Positions 37,329 to 45,823 of a stretch of DNA of 64,000 nt are shown here, piece by piece. The DNA comes from Streptomyces fragilis (GTDB lineage Bacteria > Actinomycetota > Actinomycetes > Streptomycetales > Streptomycetaceae). The stretch is from the NCBI RefSeq assembly GCF_003112515.1, contig NZ_BEVZ01000003.1:496001-560000 (forward strand), given 5' to 3'. The position numbers were made by a program, and so were the translations under genes. How positions within the stretch are numbered: the first letter of the stretch is position 1; each line of letters begins with the position of its first letter. The notes below the pieces were generated by a model. The model searched no databases, had not been told where the DNA came from, and saw nothing but the letters and a program-made list of their open reading frames with translations.

Positions 37329-38927
37329 TCAGGCGAGCGCCACCAGGTCGGCGTACGAGGCACCCCAGAGGTCCTCGATGCCGTCCGGGAGAAGGATGAT
37401 CCGCTCCGGCTGGAGCGCCTCCACCGCGCCCTCGTCGTGGGTCACCAGCACCACCGCGCCCTTGTAGGTGCGCAGCGCCCCGAGGATCTCCTCGCGGCTG
37501 GCCGGGTCGAGGTTGTTGGTCGGCTCGTCCAGCAGCAGCACGTTGGCCGAGGAGACGACCAGCGTCGCCAGGGCGAGACGGGTCTTCTCCCCGCCGGAGA
37601 GGACGCCGGCCGGCTTGTCGACGTCGTCGCCGGAGAACAGGAACGAGCCGAGCACCTTGCGGACCTCGACCAGGTCCAGGTCGGGCGCCGCCGAGCGCAT
37701 GTTCTCGAGCACCGTGCGGTCCGGGTCGAGGGTCTCGTGCTCCTGGGCGTAGTAGCCGACCTTCAGGCCGTGCCCGGGGACGATCCGGCCGGTGTCGGGC
37801 TGCTCCACCCCGGCCAGCATGCGCAGCAGGGTGGTCTTGCCGGCGCCGTTGAGGCCCAGGATGACGACCCGTGAGCCCTTGTCGATGGCCAGGTCGACGT
37901 CGGTGAAGATCTCCAGCGAGCCGTAGGACTTGGACAGCTCCTCGGCCATCAGCGGCGTCCTGCCGCAGGGCGCCGGCTCCGGGAAGCGGAGCTTGGCCAC
38001 CTTGTCGGACTGGCGGGCGTCCTCGAGGCCGGAGAGCAGTCGCTCGGCGCGCCGGGCCATGTTCTGCGCGGCGACCGTCTTGGTGGCCTTGGCGCGCATC
38101 TTGTCGGCCTGGGCGTTGAGCGCCGCGGCCTTCTTCTCGGCGTTCTGACGCTCGCGCTTGCGGCGCTTCTCGTCCGCCTCGCGCTGCTGCTGGTAGAGCT
38201 TCCAGCCCATGTTGTAGACGTCGATGGCGGCCCGGTTGGCGTCCAGGTAGAAGACCTTGTTGACGACCGTCTCGACCAGCTCGACGTCGTGGGAGATCAC
38301 GATGAAGCCGCCGCGGTAGCTCTTCAGGTAGTCGCGCAGCCAGACGATCGAGTCCGCGTCGAGGTGGTTGGTGGGCTCGTCCAGGAGCAGGGTGTCGGCG
38401 TCCGAGAAGAGGATGCGGGCCAGCTCGATGCGGCGGCGCTGACCGCCGGACAGGGTGTGCAGCGGCTGGCCGAGCACCCGGTCGGGCAGGTTGAGCGCGG
38501 CGGCGATGGTGGCGGCCTCGGCCTCGGCGGCGTAACCGCCCTTGGTGAGGAACTCGGTCTCCTGGCGCTCGTACTGCTTCATCGCCTTCTCGCGCGTGGA
38601 GCCCTTGCCGCTGGCGATGCGCTCCTCGTTCTCGCGCATCTTGCGCAGCAGCACGTCCAGGCCGCGGGCGGACAGGACGCGGTCGCGGGCGAGCACGTCG
38701 AGGTCGCCGGTGCGGGGGTCCTGCGGGAGGTAGCCGACCTCGCCGGAGCGGGTCACGCTGCCGGCGGCGGGGGCGCCCTCGCCGGCCAGGACCTTGGTGA
38801 GGGTGGTCTTGCCGGCGCCGTTGCGGCCGACCAGGCCGATGCGGTCGCCCTTGGCGACGCGGAAGCTGGCGGACTCGATGAGGACGCGGGCTCCGGCACG
38901 CAGTTCGATACCGGTGGCGGTGATCAC
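37329..38927 (-). CDS. ABC-F family ATPase (translation factor or ribosome protection)
   Basis: Soluble protein of 532 residues with two ABC domains and no membrane segments. Walker A motifs are GRNGAGKTT (about residue 34) and GLNGAGKTT (about 350). Signatures are LSGGQRRRIELAR (about 160) and LSGGEKTRLALA (about 443). A long charged linker (about 245-310, rich in Arg, Lys and Ala) joins them, as in ABC-F proteins that act on the ribosomal exit site. The start is GTG at 38927, with GGAG ten bases upstream. A leaderless 7-codon ORF precedes it, which would suit antibiotic-controlled attenuation. A housekeeping EttA-like role is the alternative. Confidence 0.92.
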   Translation of the reverse strand: MITATGIELRAGARVLIESASFRVAKGDRIGLVGRNGAGKTTLTKVLAGEGAPAAGSVTRSGEVGYLPQDPRTGDLDVLARDRVLSARGLDVLLRKMRENEERIASGKGSTREKAMKQYERQETEFLTKGGYAAEAEAATIAAALNLPDRVLGQPLHTLSGGQRRRIELARILFSDADTLLLDEPTNHLDADSIVWLRDYLKSYRGGFIVISHDVELVETVVNKVFYLDANRAAIDVYNMGWKLYQQQREADEKRRKRERQNAEKKAAALNAQADKMRAKATKTVAAQNMARRAERLLSGLEDARQSDKVAKLRFPEPAPCGRTPLMAEELSKSYGSLEIFTDVDLAIDKGSRVVILGLNGAGKTTLLRMLAGVEQPDTGRIVPGHGLKVGYYAQEHETLDPDRTVLENMRSAAPDLDLVEVRKVLGSFLFSGDDVDKPAGVLSGGEKTRLALATLVVSSANVLLLDEPTNNLDPASREEILGALRTYKGAVVLVTHDEGAVEALQPERIILLPDGIEDLWGASYADLVALA

Positions 38928-38984
38928 GGTCAGACTCCAGGGCGTGAGAAAGGGCGGACGGGCTTCGCGGAGGCGTACCGCCGT

Positions 38985-39008
38985 CTAATGCGCGAGGAGA
39001 AAGGCCAT
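38985..39008 (-). CDS. candidate leader peptide MAFLLAH of the ABC-F gene
   Basis: On the minus strand, ATG GCC TTT CTC CTC GCG CAT TAG encodes seven residues and stops 57 bases before the ABC-F GTG. TAGACT (complement of 39016-39021) ends seven bases before this ATG, so the transcript could start at the ATG itself. Short hydrophobic leader peptides before ABC-F or erm genes often sense ribosome-targeting drugs. No homologue comparison was possible, so this is inference. Confidence 0.45.
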   Translation of the reverse strand: MAFLLAH

Positions 39009-39015
39009 GCGGAAA

Positions 39016-39021
39016 AGTCTA
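39016..39021 (-). promoter_or_regulatory. putative -10 of the ABC-F transcript
   Basis: The sequence reads TAGACT on the minus strand, seven bases before the leader-peptide ATG. A clear -35 is not visible. The upstream stretch is relatively A/T-rich (GGGAAAT). Confidence 0.45.
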
Positions 39022-39123
39022 ACGGGCGGATGCAAGCAGATTTCCCGGCGTGCGTTGTCGGACCCGGGTGCCAGACTGTGCAACAGGTCACACAAAAACG
39101 ACATACGAGGCAGGTGGTTCGCG

Positions 39124-39537
39124 ATGACCGGCTCCCGAGGCGGCTCGCCCGGTCTGTGCCCGACGCTGCTCTACGCGGACGCCCGGGCGGCGGTCCGGCA
39201 GCTGACCGAGGCCCTGGGCTTCCGGCAGCTCGCCCTGTACGAGGGCGAGGACGGCACGGTGGCGCACGCCGAGCTCGCCCAGGGCGGAGGGGTGGTGATG
39301 CTCGGCTCCAAGGACAACGGCGGCGCCTTCGCCCGGGCCATGCGGAACGCCGGCCCGGCCGGGGTCTACGTGGTCGTCGAGGACGTCGACGCGCACCACG
39401 CCCGCGCCGTGGAGCACGGCGTGGAGATCCTCACGGCGCCGGCCGACCAGGACTACGGCGCGCGGGACTACATGGCCCGGGACCTCGAGGGCAACGTGTG
39501 GAGCTTCGGCACGTACACCCCCGAGATACCGGCCTGA
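39124..39537 (+). CDS. VOC (glyoxalase/bleomycin resistance) family protein
   Basis: The 137-residue protein has two beta-alpha-beta-beta-beta modules of the VOC fold: PTLLYADARAAVRQLTEALGFRQLALYEGEDG and GVYVVVEDVDAHHARAVEHGVEILTAPADQDYGARDYMARDLEGNVWSFG, shown here in parts. The variant resembles PhnB/YdcJ-type VOC proteins. The ATG at 39124 has AGGTGG six bases upstream; the open frame before it is the control region. Substrate unknown. It is divergent from the ABC-F gene. Confidence 0.88.
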   Translation: MTGSRGGSPGLCPTLLYADARAAVRQLTEALGFRQLALYEGEDGTVAHAELAQGGGVVMLGSKDNGGAFARAMRNAGPAGVYVVVEDVDAHHARAVEHGVEILTAPADQDYGARDYMARDLEGNVWSFGTYTPEIPA

Positions 39538-39664
39538 GCGTCCCGCGGCCACCGGCCCGCGCGACCTGCCCGGCGCGCGGGCGTCCCGCGGGTACCGGCC
39601 CAGGCGTCCCGCAGGACGGGCCCGGGTCGTCCCGCCGCGGCGACGCGGGCCCCGCGGCCGGCGG

Positions 39665-41059
39665 TCAGCCGCCCCCGGTGTGCACCTGGAAGGCCGCCCG
39701 GCGCACGGCCTTGGCCAGTGCCGGGTCGGGGTGGGCCGCGGCCAGCGCCACCAGCACCTGCACGGTGCGCGGGTGGCCGACGGCGCGGACCTCCTCCAGC
39801 AGCTGCGGCACGGTCGGCTGCATGGCTGACTCCAGGTGGCGCACCAGCATGGGGCCCTCGCCGTGGTCGGCCACCGCCGCCGCGGTGTCGACCCACAGCC
39901 AGGTGGCCTCCTCCCGGGTGAGCACCTCGTGCGCGTCCTCGGGGTCGGCGCCCTCGTGCACGGCGAGCCACAGCAGGGCGTAGGGCCGCAGCACGGCCTC
40001 GGCGGCCGCGGCGCGGACCTCCGCCTCGGCGGGGGCGCCGACCACGCGCAGCGCGTCGAAGGCGAGCCCGCGCAGCAGGGCGTCCTCGCCGCGGGCGGCG
40101 GCCAGCAGTTCGGAGACCGCGCTGCCCACCGGACGGGCCGCCAGCCACGCCTGGTACTCGGCGCGGGCGGCGTTGGGCCGCAGCCGGGCGCAGCCGCGCA
40201 GCATGTCCTCGGCGGCCTGCTCGATGTTCCCCGCCGGGCTCTGCGCCGCCACGCAGATCTGCTCGAGCTTGACCCAGACCGCCCAGCTGCCCAGCGGCGT
40301 GAGCGTGGCCTGCCGGGCCGGACCGTCGTCCTCCAGCTCCAGGGCGCCCACGCCGGCGAGCGCGCCCAGCGCCCAGTCCAGCAGCGGAGCGAACTCGCCC
40401 GCCGTGACGGGCTCGGGGGCCGTGCGGTCCTCGGGCGGCGGCGAGGCCGTCGGCTCGGTGGGCGGCTCGGAGGGGTGGGCGTCCGGCGTCGCCGTGTAGG
40501 GGACCTCGCAGCGCTCGGTGCGCAGCTCGGTGACCCGCTGGCCGAGCAGGTCGAGGAGCTGCTCGACCGGCACCGGTCCGGCCGACAGCTGGAGGAAGGA
40601 GAGGACCTGGGGCATCGCCGAGACGGTGTCGGACACCGCGGAGTGCTCCTGGCCGTCGGGCTCGGGGCAGGCCAGCGACCAGGCGTCGAAGAGCGCCACC
40701 CAGCCGCGCAGCACGGCGCTGTCGTCGCGGTCCCAGGCACGCAGCCGCCAGCCGGGGCGGGCGTCGGCGCCGTGCACCTCGACCAGTCCGGCCAGCCGGG
40801 CGATGTCCCAGTCGGAGCGGACGCGCTCCACGCTCAGCCCGAGCTCACGGGCGGCGCGGTCGGCGGTCGGGTCGGAGAGCGTGCCCTTGCCGTCGGGGGT
40901 GCCGCCCTGGGTGCCGGGGCCCAGCGCCGCGTCGGCCCAGCGGGCCACGCGGACCGGGCCGGCCAGCCGGGCGCGGGCCATGGCGGCCAGCGCGGAGCGG
41001 GGCGGCGTCCCCTCGGGTGGCCGGGGCGCCGGCCTCGGGGCACGCCGCTGGTCCGTCAC
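39665..41059 (-). CDS. uncharacterised helical-repeat-like protein (paralogue of 24395-25882)
   Basis: The cytoplasmic protein of about 464 residues has no known domain that I recognise. The N-terminal RSALAAMARARLAGPVRVARWAD aligns with RDALATPLLSRAARLARWAG of the 24395 protein, and the C-terminal LAAAHPDPALAKAVRRAAFQVHTG with GRLHPDKRIAKEARKAAYKARS. A Pro/Thr/Glu-rich linker (about residue 200-225) divides two helical halves. The GTG at 41059 is chosen because it gives the same N-terminal length as the paralogue; GTG 41131 is possible. The gene order suggests no clear pathway. Confidence 0.75.
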   Translation of the reverse strand: MTDQRRAPRPAPRPPEGTPPRSALAAMARARLAGPVRVARWADAALGPGTQGGTPDGKGTLSDPTADRAARELGLSVERVRSDWDIARLAGLVEVHGADARPGWRLRAWDRDDSAVLRGWVALFDAWSLACPEPDGQEHSAVSDTVSAMPQVLSFLQLSAGPVPVEQLLDLLGQRVTELRTERCEVPYTATPDAHPSEPPTEPTASPPPEDRTAPEPVTAGEFAPLLDWALGALAGVGALELEDDGPARQATLTPLGSWAVWVKLEQICVAAQSPAGNIEQAAEDMLRGCARLRPNAARAEYQAWLAARPVGSAVSELLAAARGEDALLRGLAFDALRVVGAPAEAEVRAAAAEAVLRPYALLWLAVHEGADPEDAHEVLTREEATWLWVDTAAAVADHGEGPMLVRHLESAMQPTVPQLLEEVRAVGHPRTVQVLVALAAAHPDPALAKAVRRAAFQVHTGGG

Positions 41060-41176
41060 TCGGGGGGCGGCGGCCAGGGGTCGGGTACGGACGAGTCGAA
41101 GCCTGGAGTCGCGCGGAATACGGGACGTCACGGGGGCAGTCTCTCGGGTGGGGGACCGAAAACCCAAACGGAACGT

Positions 41177-41216
41177 CCGGTCGGCCTTCGGAAAGGAGCC
41201 TCCGGAGGCCGACCGG
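41177..41216 (-). terminator. terminator after the hydrolase gene
   Basis: Sixteen-bp stem with one mismatch, CCGGTCGGCCT(T)CGGA / TCCG(G)AGGCCGACCGG, loop eight bases, just past the hydrolase stop on the minus strand. Confidence 0.75.
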
Positions 41217-41220
41217 GGCG

Positions 41221-42357
41221 TCACATGAAGGGCGTGAGGAAGCGGCGCACGGCCTCTTCGTAGCGGTTCGGGTCGCTGTTCCACATCGCCGCGTGCGGAG
41301 CGTCGAGGAAGGTTCGCAGCGTCACCAGCTGCGGGAGGCGGTCGGCGAGAGCGCGGGACAGCTCCCAGTCGGCCACCCCGTCGCCGGGCCCGTGCAGGAT
41401 CAGCGTGGGCGTCCGCAGCGGTTCGGGCGCGTCCCAGGCGGGGTCCTGGTGGGCCTGGAGCCTGCCGCGGGCCGCGCGCACCGCCAGCGGCAGCAGGGCG
41501 CGGGGCACCCCTCGCGCGGAGGCCAGGGTGCGTGCCGTCGCCTCCCAGTCCAGCACCGGCGAGTCCAGCACCAGTCCGGCGATCCGGCTGCGCAGCGGTG
41601 AGCGCTGGGCGGCGCGCAGCGCCATGGTCGCGCCGGCGGACCAGCCCAGCAGGACCACCCGGCGCGCGCCGAAACGGACGGCGTAGCGGATCGCGGCGTC
41701 CAGGTCGCGCCACTCCGTCTCGCCGAAGTGGAACCGGCGGTCGGGGGAGCGCGGGGCGTCCGGATCGCCGCGGTGGGCCAGGGCGAGCACCGCGAAGGCC
41801 TGGTCGTGGAAGAAGGGGAGCAGGTTGAGCACCTGTTCACGGGTGGAGCCCAGGCCGTGGGCGGCGATCACCCAGGTGGAGCGCTGTCCCGGCATGAACC
41901 AGGCGGGCAGCATTCCCAGCTCCCCGGGGACCTCCACGTCCGCGTAGGTCAGGTCCAGGGCGGTCACCGGGTTGCCGACGCGCAGCGAGGGGGTGAGCCA
42001 CACGCGGTCGCCGGGCCGGAAGGAGCCCCGCTGGACGCTCCGCAGACCGCGGACGACCGCGTCCGCCGCGTGTGCGACGTCCTCGCGGACCGGGCCGACC
42101 ACGGCGTGCGCACCGCCGGCCCCCTCGTCCTTGCCGATGAGGCCGTAGTACCCCGGGCGCAGGGCCGCGAGGTCGCGGGTCAGGCTGATCCAGTCCTCGC
42201 CGACGGCGTGCACGGTGAGGTGGGGTTCCGTGGGCAGCGGGCGGTCCGGCGGAGTCTTCAGCGCGGCGTCGCCCGCCAGCCGTCCGGCGGCCACGGCGGC
42301 CGCCGCTCCGGCGACCGCGGTGACAGCTGTCGCGGCCTTGATGTTCACAGTGCGCAC
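41221..42357 (-). CDS. alpha/beta hydrolase, membrane-anchored
   Basis: The 378-residue serine hydrolase has an N-terminal hydrophobic segment (about residues 8-28, Ala/Val-rich) that could be a signal anchor. The hydrolase domain has VIAAHGLGSTREQ (oxyanion region), the nucleophile elbow GWSAG in RVVLLGWSAGATMALRA near residue 245, a candidate Asp in LILHGPGDGVADW, and His in LDAPHAAMWNSD. The start is uncertain between GTG 42357 and GTG 42348. An extracellular esterase or peptidase-like role is possible; the substrate is unknown. Confidence 0.87.
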   Translation of the reverse strand: MRTVNIKAATAVTAVAGAAAAVAAGRLAGDAALKTPPDRPLPTEPHLTVHAVGEDWISLTRDLAALRPGYYGLIGKDEGAGGAHAVVGPVREDVAHAADAVVRGLRSVQRGSFRPGDRVWLTPSLRVGNPVTALDLTYADVEVPGELGMLPAWFMPGQRSTWVIAAHGLGSTREQVLNLLPFFHDQAFAVLALAHRGDPDAPRSPDRRFHFGETEWRDLDAAIRYAVRFGARRVVLLGWSAGATMALRAAQRSPLRSRIAGLVLDSPVLDWEATARTLASARGVPRALLPLAVRAARGRLQAHQDPAWDAPEPLRTPTLILHGPGDGVADWELSRALADRLPQLVTLRTFLDAPHAAMWNSDPNRYEEAVRRFLTPFM

Positions 42358-42445
42358 CTGACCAGTTTCACGGAGCTCCCCAGACCTCGCCACCGCAAGC
42401 CGCGTCGGGCTTCCTCGCACGCACGTGTGCCCCGTTCCGGCGCTG

Positions 42446-43123
42446 TCAGCCCTCGGCGGGCCGCCCGTAGTGCCGCAGGCGCTCGGCGGTCGACGCCAGC
42501 TGCGCGGGCGTCAGGAGGGAGGGGGAGCGGCCCGGGACGGAGGAGGCGAGGAGCCACAGCCGGCACATCCACTCCAGCTGTGCCGTGCGGTCGTACGCCT
42601 GGTCGAGGTCCTCGCCGAAGGCCACCGTTCCGTGGTTGCGCAGCAGGCAGGCCGTGCGGTCCCGCAGCGCCTCCACGGCGGCCGCGGCCAGCTCCGGGGT
42701 CCCGTACGTCGCGTAGGGGGCGACCCGGACCGGGCCGCCGAGCGCCGCCGTCATGTAGTGGACCGGCGGCAGCTCGTCGGCGAGCGTGGAGACGGCGGTG
42801 GCGTGCACCGCGTGGGTGTGCACGACGGCCCCGGCGCCGGTGGCCCGGTACACGGCGAGGTGCAGCGGCAGCTCGCTGGTCGGCTCCGCCGTCCCCAGCA
42901 CCCGGCGCCCGTCGAGGTCCACGCCCAGCACGTCACCGGGCCCCAGCCGGTCGTAGGGCACCCCGGAGGGCGTGACCAGCACCGTCCCGCCGACGCGCAC
43001 CGAGAGGTTGCCGGAGGTGCCGACCACCAGTCCCTCCTCCGCGGTGCGGCGCGCGGCGGCCACCAGCCGCCGCCAGGCCTGTGCCGTTTCGTCCGGTACG
43101 CTCGTCCGCTCGGTGTCGCGCAT
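42446..43123 (-). CDS. class II aldolase/adducin family protein
   Basis: The 225-residue zinc-dependent aldolase is of the L-fuculose-phosphate/L-ribulose-phosphate epimerase family. It has the active-site segments GTSGNLSVRV and VTPSGVPYDRLGPGDV, the metal-binding HTHAVHATAVST near residue 98, and LLRNHGTVAFGEDLDQAY near 160. ATG 43123 gives the family's length and follows AGGAT. Methylthioribulose or sugar-phosphate substrates are possible. It is transcribed divergently from pit. Confidence 0.9.
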   Translation of the reverse strand: MRDTERTSVPDETAQAWRRLVAAARRTAEEGLVVGTSGNLSVRVGGTVLVTPSGVPYDRLGPGDVLGVDLDGRRVLGTAEPTSELPLHLAVYRATGAGAVVHTHAVHATAVSTLADELPPVHYMTAALGGPVRVAPYATYGTPELAAAAVEALRDRTACLLRNHGTVAFGEDLDQAYDRTAQLEWMCRLWLLASSVPGRSPSLLTPAQLASTAERLRHYGRPAEG

Positions 43124-43436
43124 GGCGGGGATCCTGCCACCTCCCGCGGCCCCGCCGGGACCGTGACAAGGATCTCCCCCACGCCGTCGGCGCCGCCGCG
43201 CCGCAGCCGGCCGGCGGGAGGTCCCCGGAGGGCCGGAAGGCTTGCGGCTCTTGGGCTCTGTCGACAAGTCGACACCTCCGCCCGGCCCCGGACGCCGGCG
43301 GTCCGGGGCCCCCGTGGGGCCCCCGTGGGGCCCACATGGGTGACCGTAAACCGCGCGTAGGGCGTCAGTTCACCTTCCGTTCACCCTGGTTACCTACGTT
43401 CGAATCGCCAACGACGTCGAACGATTGCCTGGGTAA
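43124..43436. other. divergent control region aldolase/pit
   Basis: This 313-bp region has no gene. It contains the palindrome TGTCGAC-AA-GTCGACA (43259-43274), tandem CCCCGTGGGGC repeats near 43310-43332, and a PHO box (43368-43400) before pit. Confidence 0.65.
43368..43400 (+). promoter_or_regulatory. PHO box (PhoP site) upstream of pit
   Basis: Two consecutive 11-bp direct repeat units, GTTCACCTTCC and GTTCACCCTGG, are followed by a degenerate third, TTACCTACGTT. This is the Streptomyces PhoP pattern (GTTCACC every 11 bp). It ends 37 bp before the pit ATG. Confidence 0.85.
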
Positions 43437-44690
43437 ATGGAAAGCTTCTCGCTGATCCTCGCGATTGTGGTGATCACCGCTCTCGCGTTCGATTTCACGA
43501 ACGGTTTCCACGACACCGCCAATGCCATGGCCACCACGATCTCCACCGGCGCGATGAAGCCGAAGATCGCCGTGGCGATGTCCGCCGTGCTGAACCTTGT
43601 GGGTGCTTTCCTCTCCGTGGAGGTCGCCAACACGATCTCCAAGGGACTCGTCGACGAGTCGGGGATCCAGCCCGAGGTGATCTTCGCGGCCCTGGTGGGC
43701 GCCATTCTCTGGAACCTGGTGACCTGGCTGGTCGGTCTGCCGTCCAGCTCCTCGCACGCCCTCATGGGCGGTCTGCTGGGCGCCACCGTCGCCTCGGCCG
43801 GCTTCGGCGCGGTCAACGGCGGCACGCTGGTCACCAATGTGCTGATCCCGGCTCTCGCCGCGCCGCTGGTGGCCGGCATCGCCGCCACGGTCGGCGCGCG
43901 GATGACCTACAAGCTCGGCTCGAAGACCGAGGAGCGGACCGCCAAGAAGGGCTACCGCGCCGGCCAGATCGCCTCCGCGGCCCTGGTCTCCCTCGCGCAC
44001 GGCACCAACGACGCGCAGAAGACCATGGGTGTCATCACCCTGGCCCTGGTCACCGGCGGCGTGCTCGTCCCGGACTCCGACCCGCCGGTGTGGGTCATCG
44101 CCTCCGCGGGCCTGGCCATCGCGCTCGGCACCTACCTCGGCGGCTGGCGCATCATCCGCACCATGGGCAAGGGCCTGACGGACCTGCAGCCGCAGCAGGG
44201 CTTCGCCGCCCAGACCTCCGCCGCCACGGTCATCCTGGCCTCCTCCCACCTGGGATTCTCGCTCTCCACCACGCACTCCGTCTCGGGTGCCGTGATGGGC
44301 GCCGGTCTCGGCCGCAAGGGCGGCGTGGTCCGCTGGTCCACCGCCGGCCGCATGCTGGTCGCCTGGCTGCTCACCCTGCCGGCCGCCGCGCTGGTCGCCG
44401 CGGGCGCCGAGTACGTCACCCAGCAGGGCACCTGGGGCACCGTGGTGGTGGCCGTCTTCCTGGTCGGCTCCAGCCTCGGCATCTGGCTGCTCTCCCGCCG
44501 CGAGGTCGTCGACCACACCAACGTGAACCAGGTCGAGGAGGAGGGCGTCGTCGCCGACGCCGTCGCCGCGGTCGGCGTGCCCCCCACCCTCGCGGTCGAG
44601 GAGGAACTGGCCCGCGTGATGCCCGCCCAGGCCAGCGGCCCCGCCGTCGGCCTCGACGAGAAGCACGCGACCTCGCCCGCCAAGGTCTGA
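43437..44690 (+). CDS. pit: inorganic phosphate transporter (PiT family)
   Basis: Low-affinity, ion-coupled phosphate permease of the cytoplasmic membrane. The 417-residue protein has about ten membrane segments and the duplicated PiT signatures FDFTNGFHDTANAMAT near residue 20 and SLAHGTNDAQKTMGVI near residue 185. The acidic C-terminal tail (about 370-417) is cytoplasmic and variable. A PHO box precedes it, so phosphate control by PhoP is expected. A 73-residue membrane protein follows after 43 bp and is probably co-transcribed. Confidence 0.96.
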   Translation: MESFSLILAIVVITALAFDFTNGFHDTANAMATTISTGAMKPKIAVAMSAVLNLVGAFLSVEVANTISKGLVDESGIQPEVIFAALVGAILWNLVTWLVGLPSSSSHALMGGLLGATVASAGFGAVNGGTLVTNVLIPALAAPLVAGIAATVGARMTYKLGSKTEERTAKKGYRAGQIASAALVSLAHGTNDAQKTMGVITLALVTGGVLVPDSDPPVWVIASAGLAIALGTYLGGWRIIRTMGKGLTDLQPQQGFAAQTSAATVILASSHLGFSLSTTHSVSGAVMGAGLGRKGGVVRWSTAGRMLVAWLLTLPAAALVAAGAEYVTQQGTWGTVVVAVFLVGSSLGIWLLSRREVVDHTNVNQVEEEGVVADAVAAVGVPPTLAVEEELARVMPAQASGPAVGLDEKHATSPAKV

Positions 44691-44733
44691 CGACCTCCGG
44701 CGCACTCCCCAGCGAACCAGGAAGAGAAGCAGC

Positions 44734-44955
44734 ATGAAGATCGACTGGGCGGCTCTCGGCTCCGTCTTCGGGGTCAGCCTCGTGGCCACCGTGGTCCTGG
44801 TGGGCCTGTTCACCCTCGGCATCGCCGGCCTCTCCCAGAAGGAGAAGGCGGCCCGCACCGGGGGCACGGCCCCCCTCGCGGTCACCGGCGCGTACCTCAG
44901 CTTCGCCGCGTGCGCGGCGGCGGTGGCGTACGGCATCTACCTGATCGTCGCCTGA
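44734..44955 (+). CDS. small membrane protein co-transcribed with pit
   Basis: This 73-residue protein has two transmembrane helices (about 5-30 and 46-70) joined by a basic, polar loop (QKEKAARTGGTAP). AGGAAGAG precedes the ATG. Its position just after pit suggests a role as a small subunit or stability factor of the phosphate carrier. I recognise no characterised family. Confidence 0.75.
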   Translation: MKIDWAALGSVFGVSLVATVVLVGLFTLGIAGLSQKEKAARTGGTAPLAVTGAYLSFAACAAAVAYGIYLIVA

Positions 44956-44978
44956 CCTCCCGGGGTCGGCACGGCAAG

Positions 44979-45023
44979 CGCCCGGGGCCCGGCGGAGACA
45001 CGCTCTCCGCCGGGCCCCGGGCG
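44979..45023. terminator. bidirectional terminator after the pit operon
   Basis: Perfect 19-bp stem (44979-44997 / 45005-45023) with a 7-base loop, followed by TTT. It lies between the pit unit and the convergent Asp23-related gene. Confidence 0.9.
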
Positions 45024-45046
45024 TTTCCCGTCCGCTTCCCCCGGGC

Positions 45047-45823
45047 CTACTCCACCGCGGTGACCAGCACCGCGACCTCGGCCTGCGGCAGCACCCCCGT
45101 CACCGCGCCGCGCACGTCGCGCGCCACGTCCAGCGGCCGGCGCGCCCGGCTCACCGCCACGTCCACCCGGACCAGGCGCCGCCCGGTCCCCGCCTCCTCG
45201 GACAGGTGCAGGCCGCGCCGCACCGGCCCTCCGGGCACCACCGGCATGCCGCGCGGCTCCAGCACGCCTGGCACGGCGCGCACCGCCGCGTCGACGAGCG
45301 CCTCGTCGCCGCCGACCGGTGCGTGGTGGTCCCCGGCCGGGCGGGCCGGACCCGGGGGACCGAAGGGCTCGTCCTCGTCCTCCTCGGCCTCCGCGTCACC
45401 CGAACGGCCGTCCCCGTCGACGAGAAGATCCGTCACCTCCAGATCGACCGTCCCGACCAGCAGCCCCAGCTCCCCGGCGGCCGCCGCGAGTGCCTCGCGC
45501 AGCCGCCGCGCGGCCTCGGTCACCGGCTCGCCGCCCTCCGCGGCGAAGGCCGCCGCCACCCGCAGCGGACCCGGCGCCGCAGCGGCCTCCGGCGCGGGCG
45601 GGCCCGGGCGCCGCCCGGAGCCGTCCGCGGGGTCGATCCGCAGGCTCCGTAGACGGATCCCCCGCACCTGGAGCGCCGCCCGCCGCAGCGCCGCCCGCGC
45701 CGGGCGCGCGGCGATCCACAGGCCGTCGCCGGGCCCGCCCAGCGGCAGCGGCCTGCCGAGTCCGGTCCGGTGCCGGAGCGTCCCGGCCAGCTCCTGAGGG
45801 GTCCTTCTCGCATGGGAGGTCAT
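45047..45823 (-). CDS. Asp23-related protein, divergent member of the Asp23 module
   Basis: The 258-residue Ala/Arg/Gly-rich protein has a C-terminal segment, RRLVRVDVAVSRARRPLDVARDVRGAVTGVLPQAEVAV, that resembles the Asp23/Gls24 core VxVDxxVxYxxxxxxVAxxVR. An acidic linker (about residues 150-170) divides the protein. It has no membrane segment. ATG 45823 has GGAGG too close for ideal spacing, and ATG 45847 is an alternative. It is divergent from the asp23 operon across 86 bp, and I infer that it belongs to the same system. Confidence 0.7.
   Translation of the reverse strand: MTSHARRTPQELAGTLRHRTGLGRPLPLGGPGDGLWIAARPARAALRRAALQVRGIRLRSLRIDPADGSGRRPGPPAPEAAAAPGPLRVAAAFAAEGGEPVTEAARRLREALAAAAGELGLLVGTVDLEVTDLLVDGDGRSGDAEAEEDEDEPFGPPGPARPAGDHHAPVGGDEALVDAAVRAVPGVLEPRGMPVVPGGPVRRGLHLSEEAGTGRRLVRVDVAVSRARRPLDVARDVRGAVTGVLPQAEVAVLVTAVE

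Noticed and set aside
38985..39060. WhiB7-type promoter for the ABC-F gene
   Set aside because: The A/T-rich stretch is present, but it is not at the right distance from a good -35 and the -10, so I do not call it.
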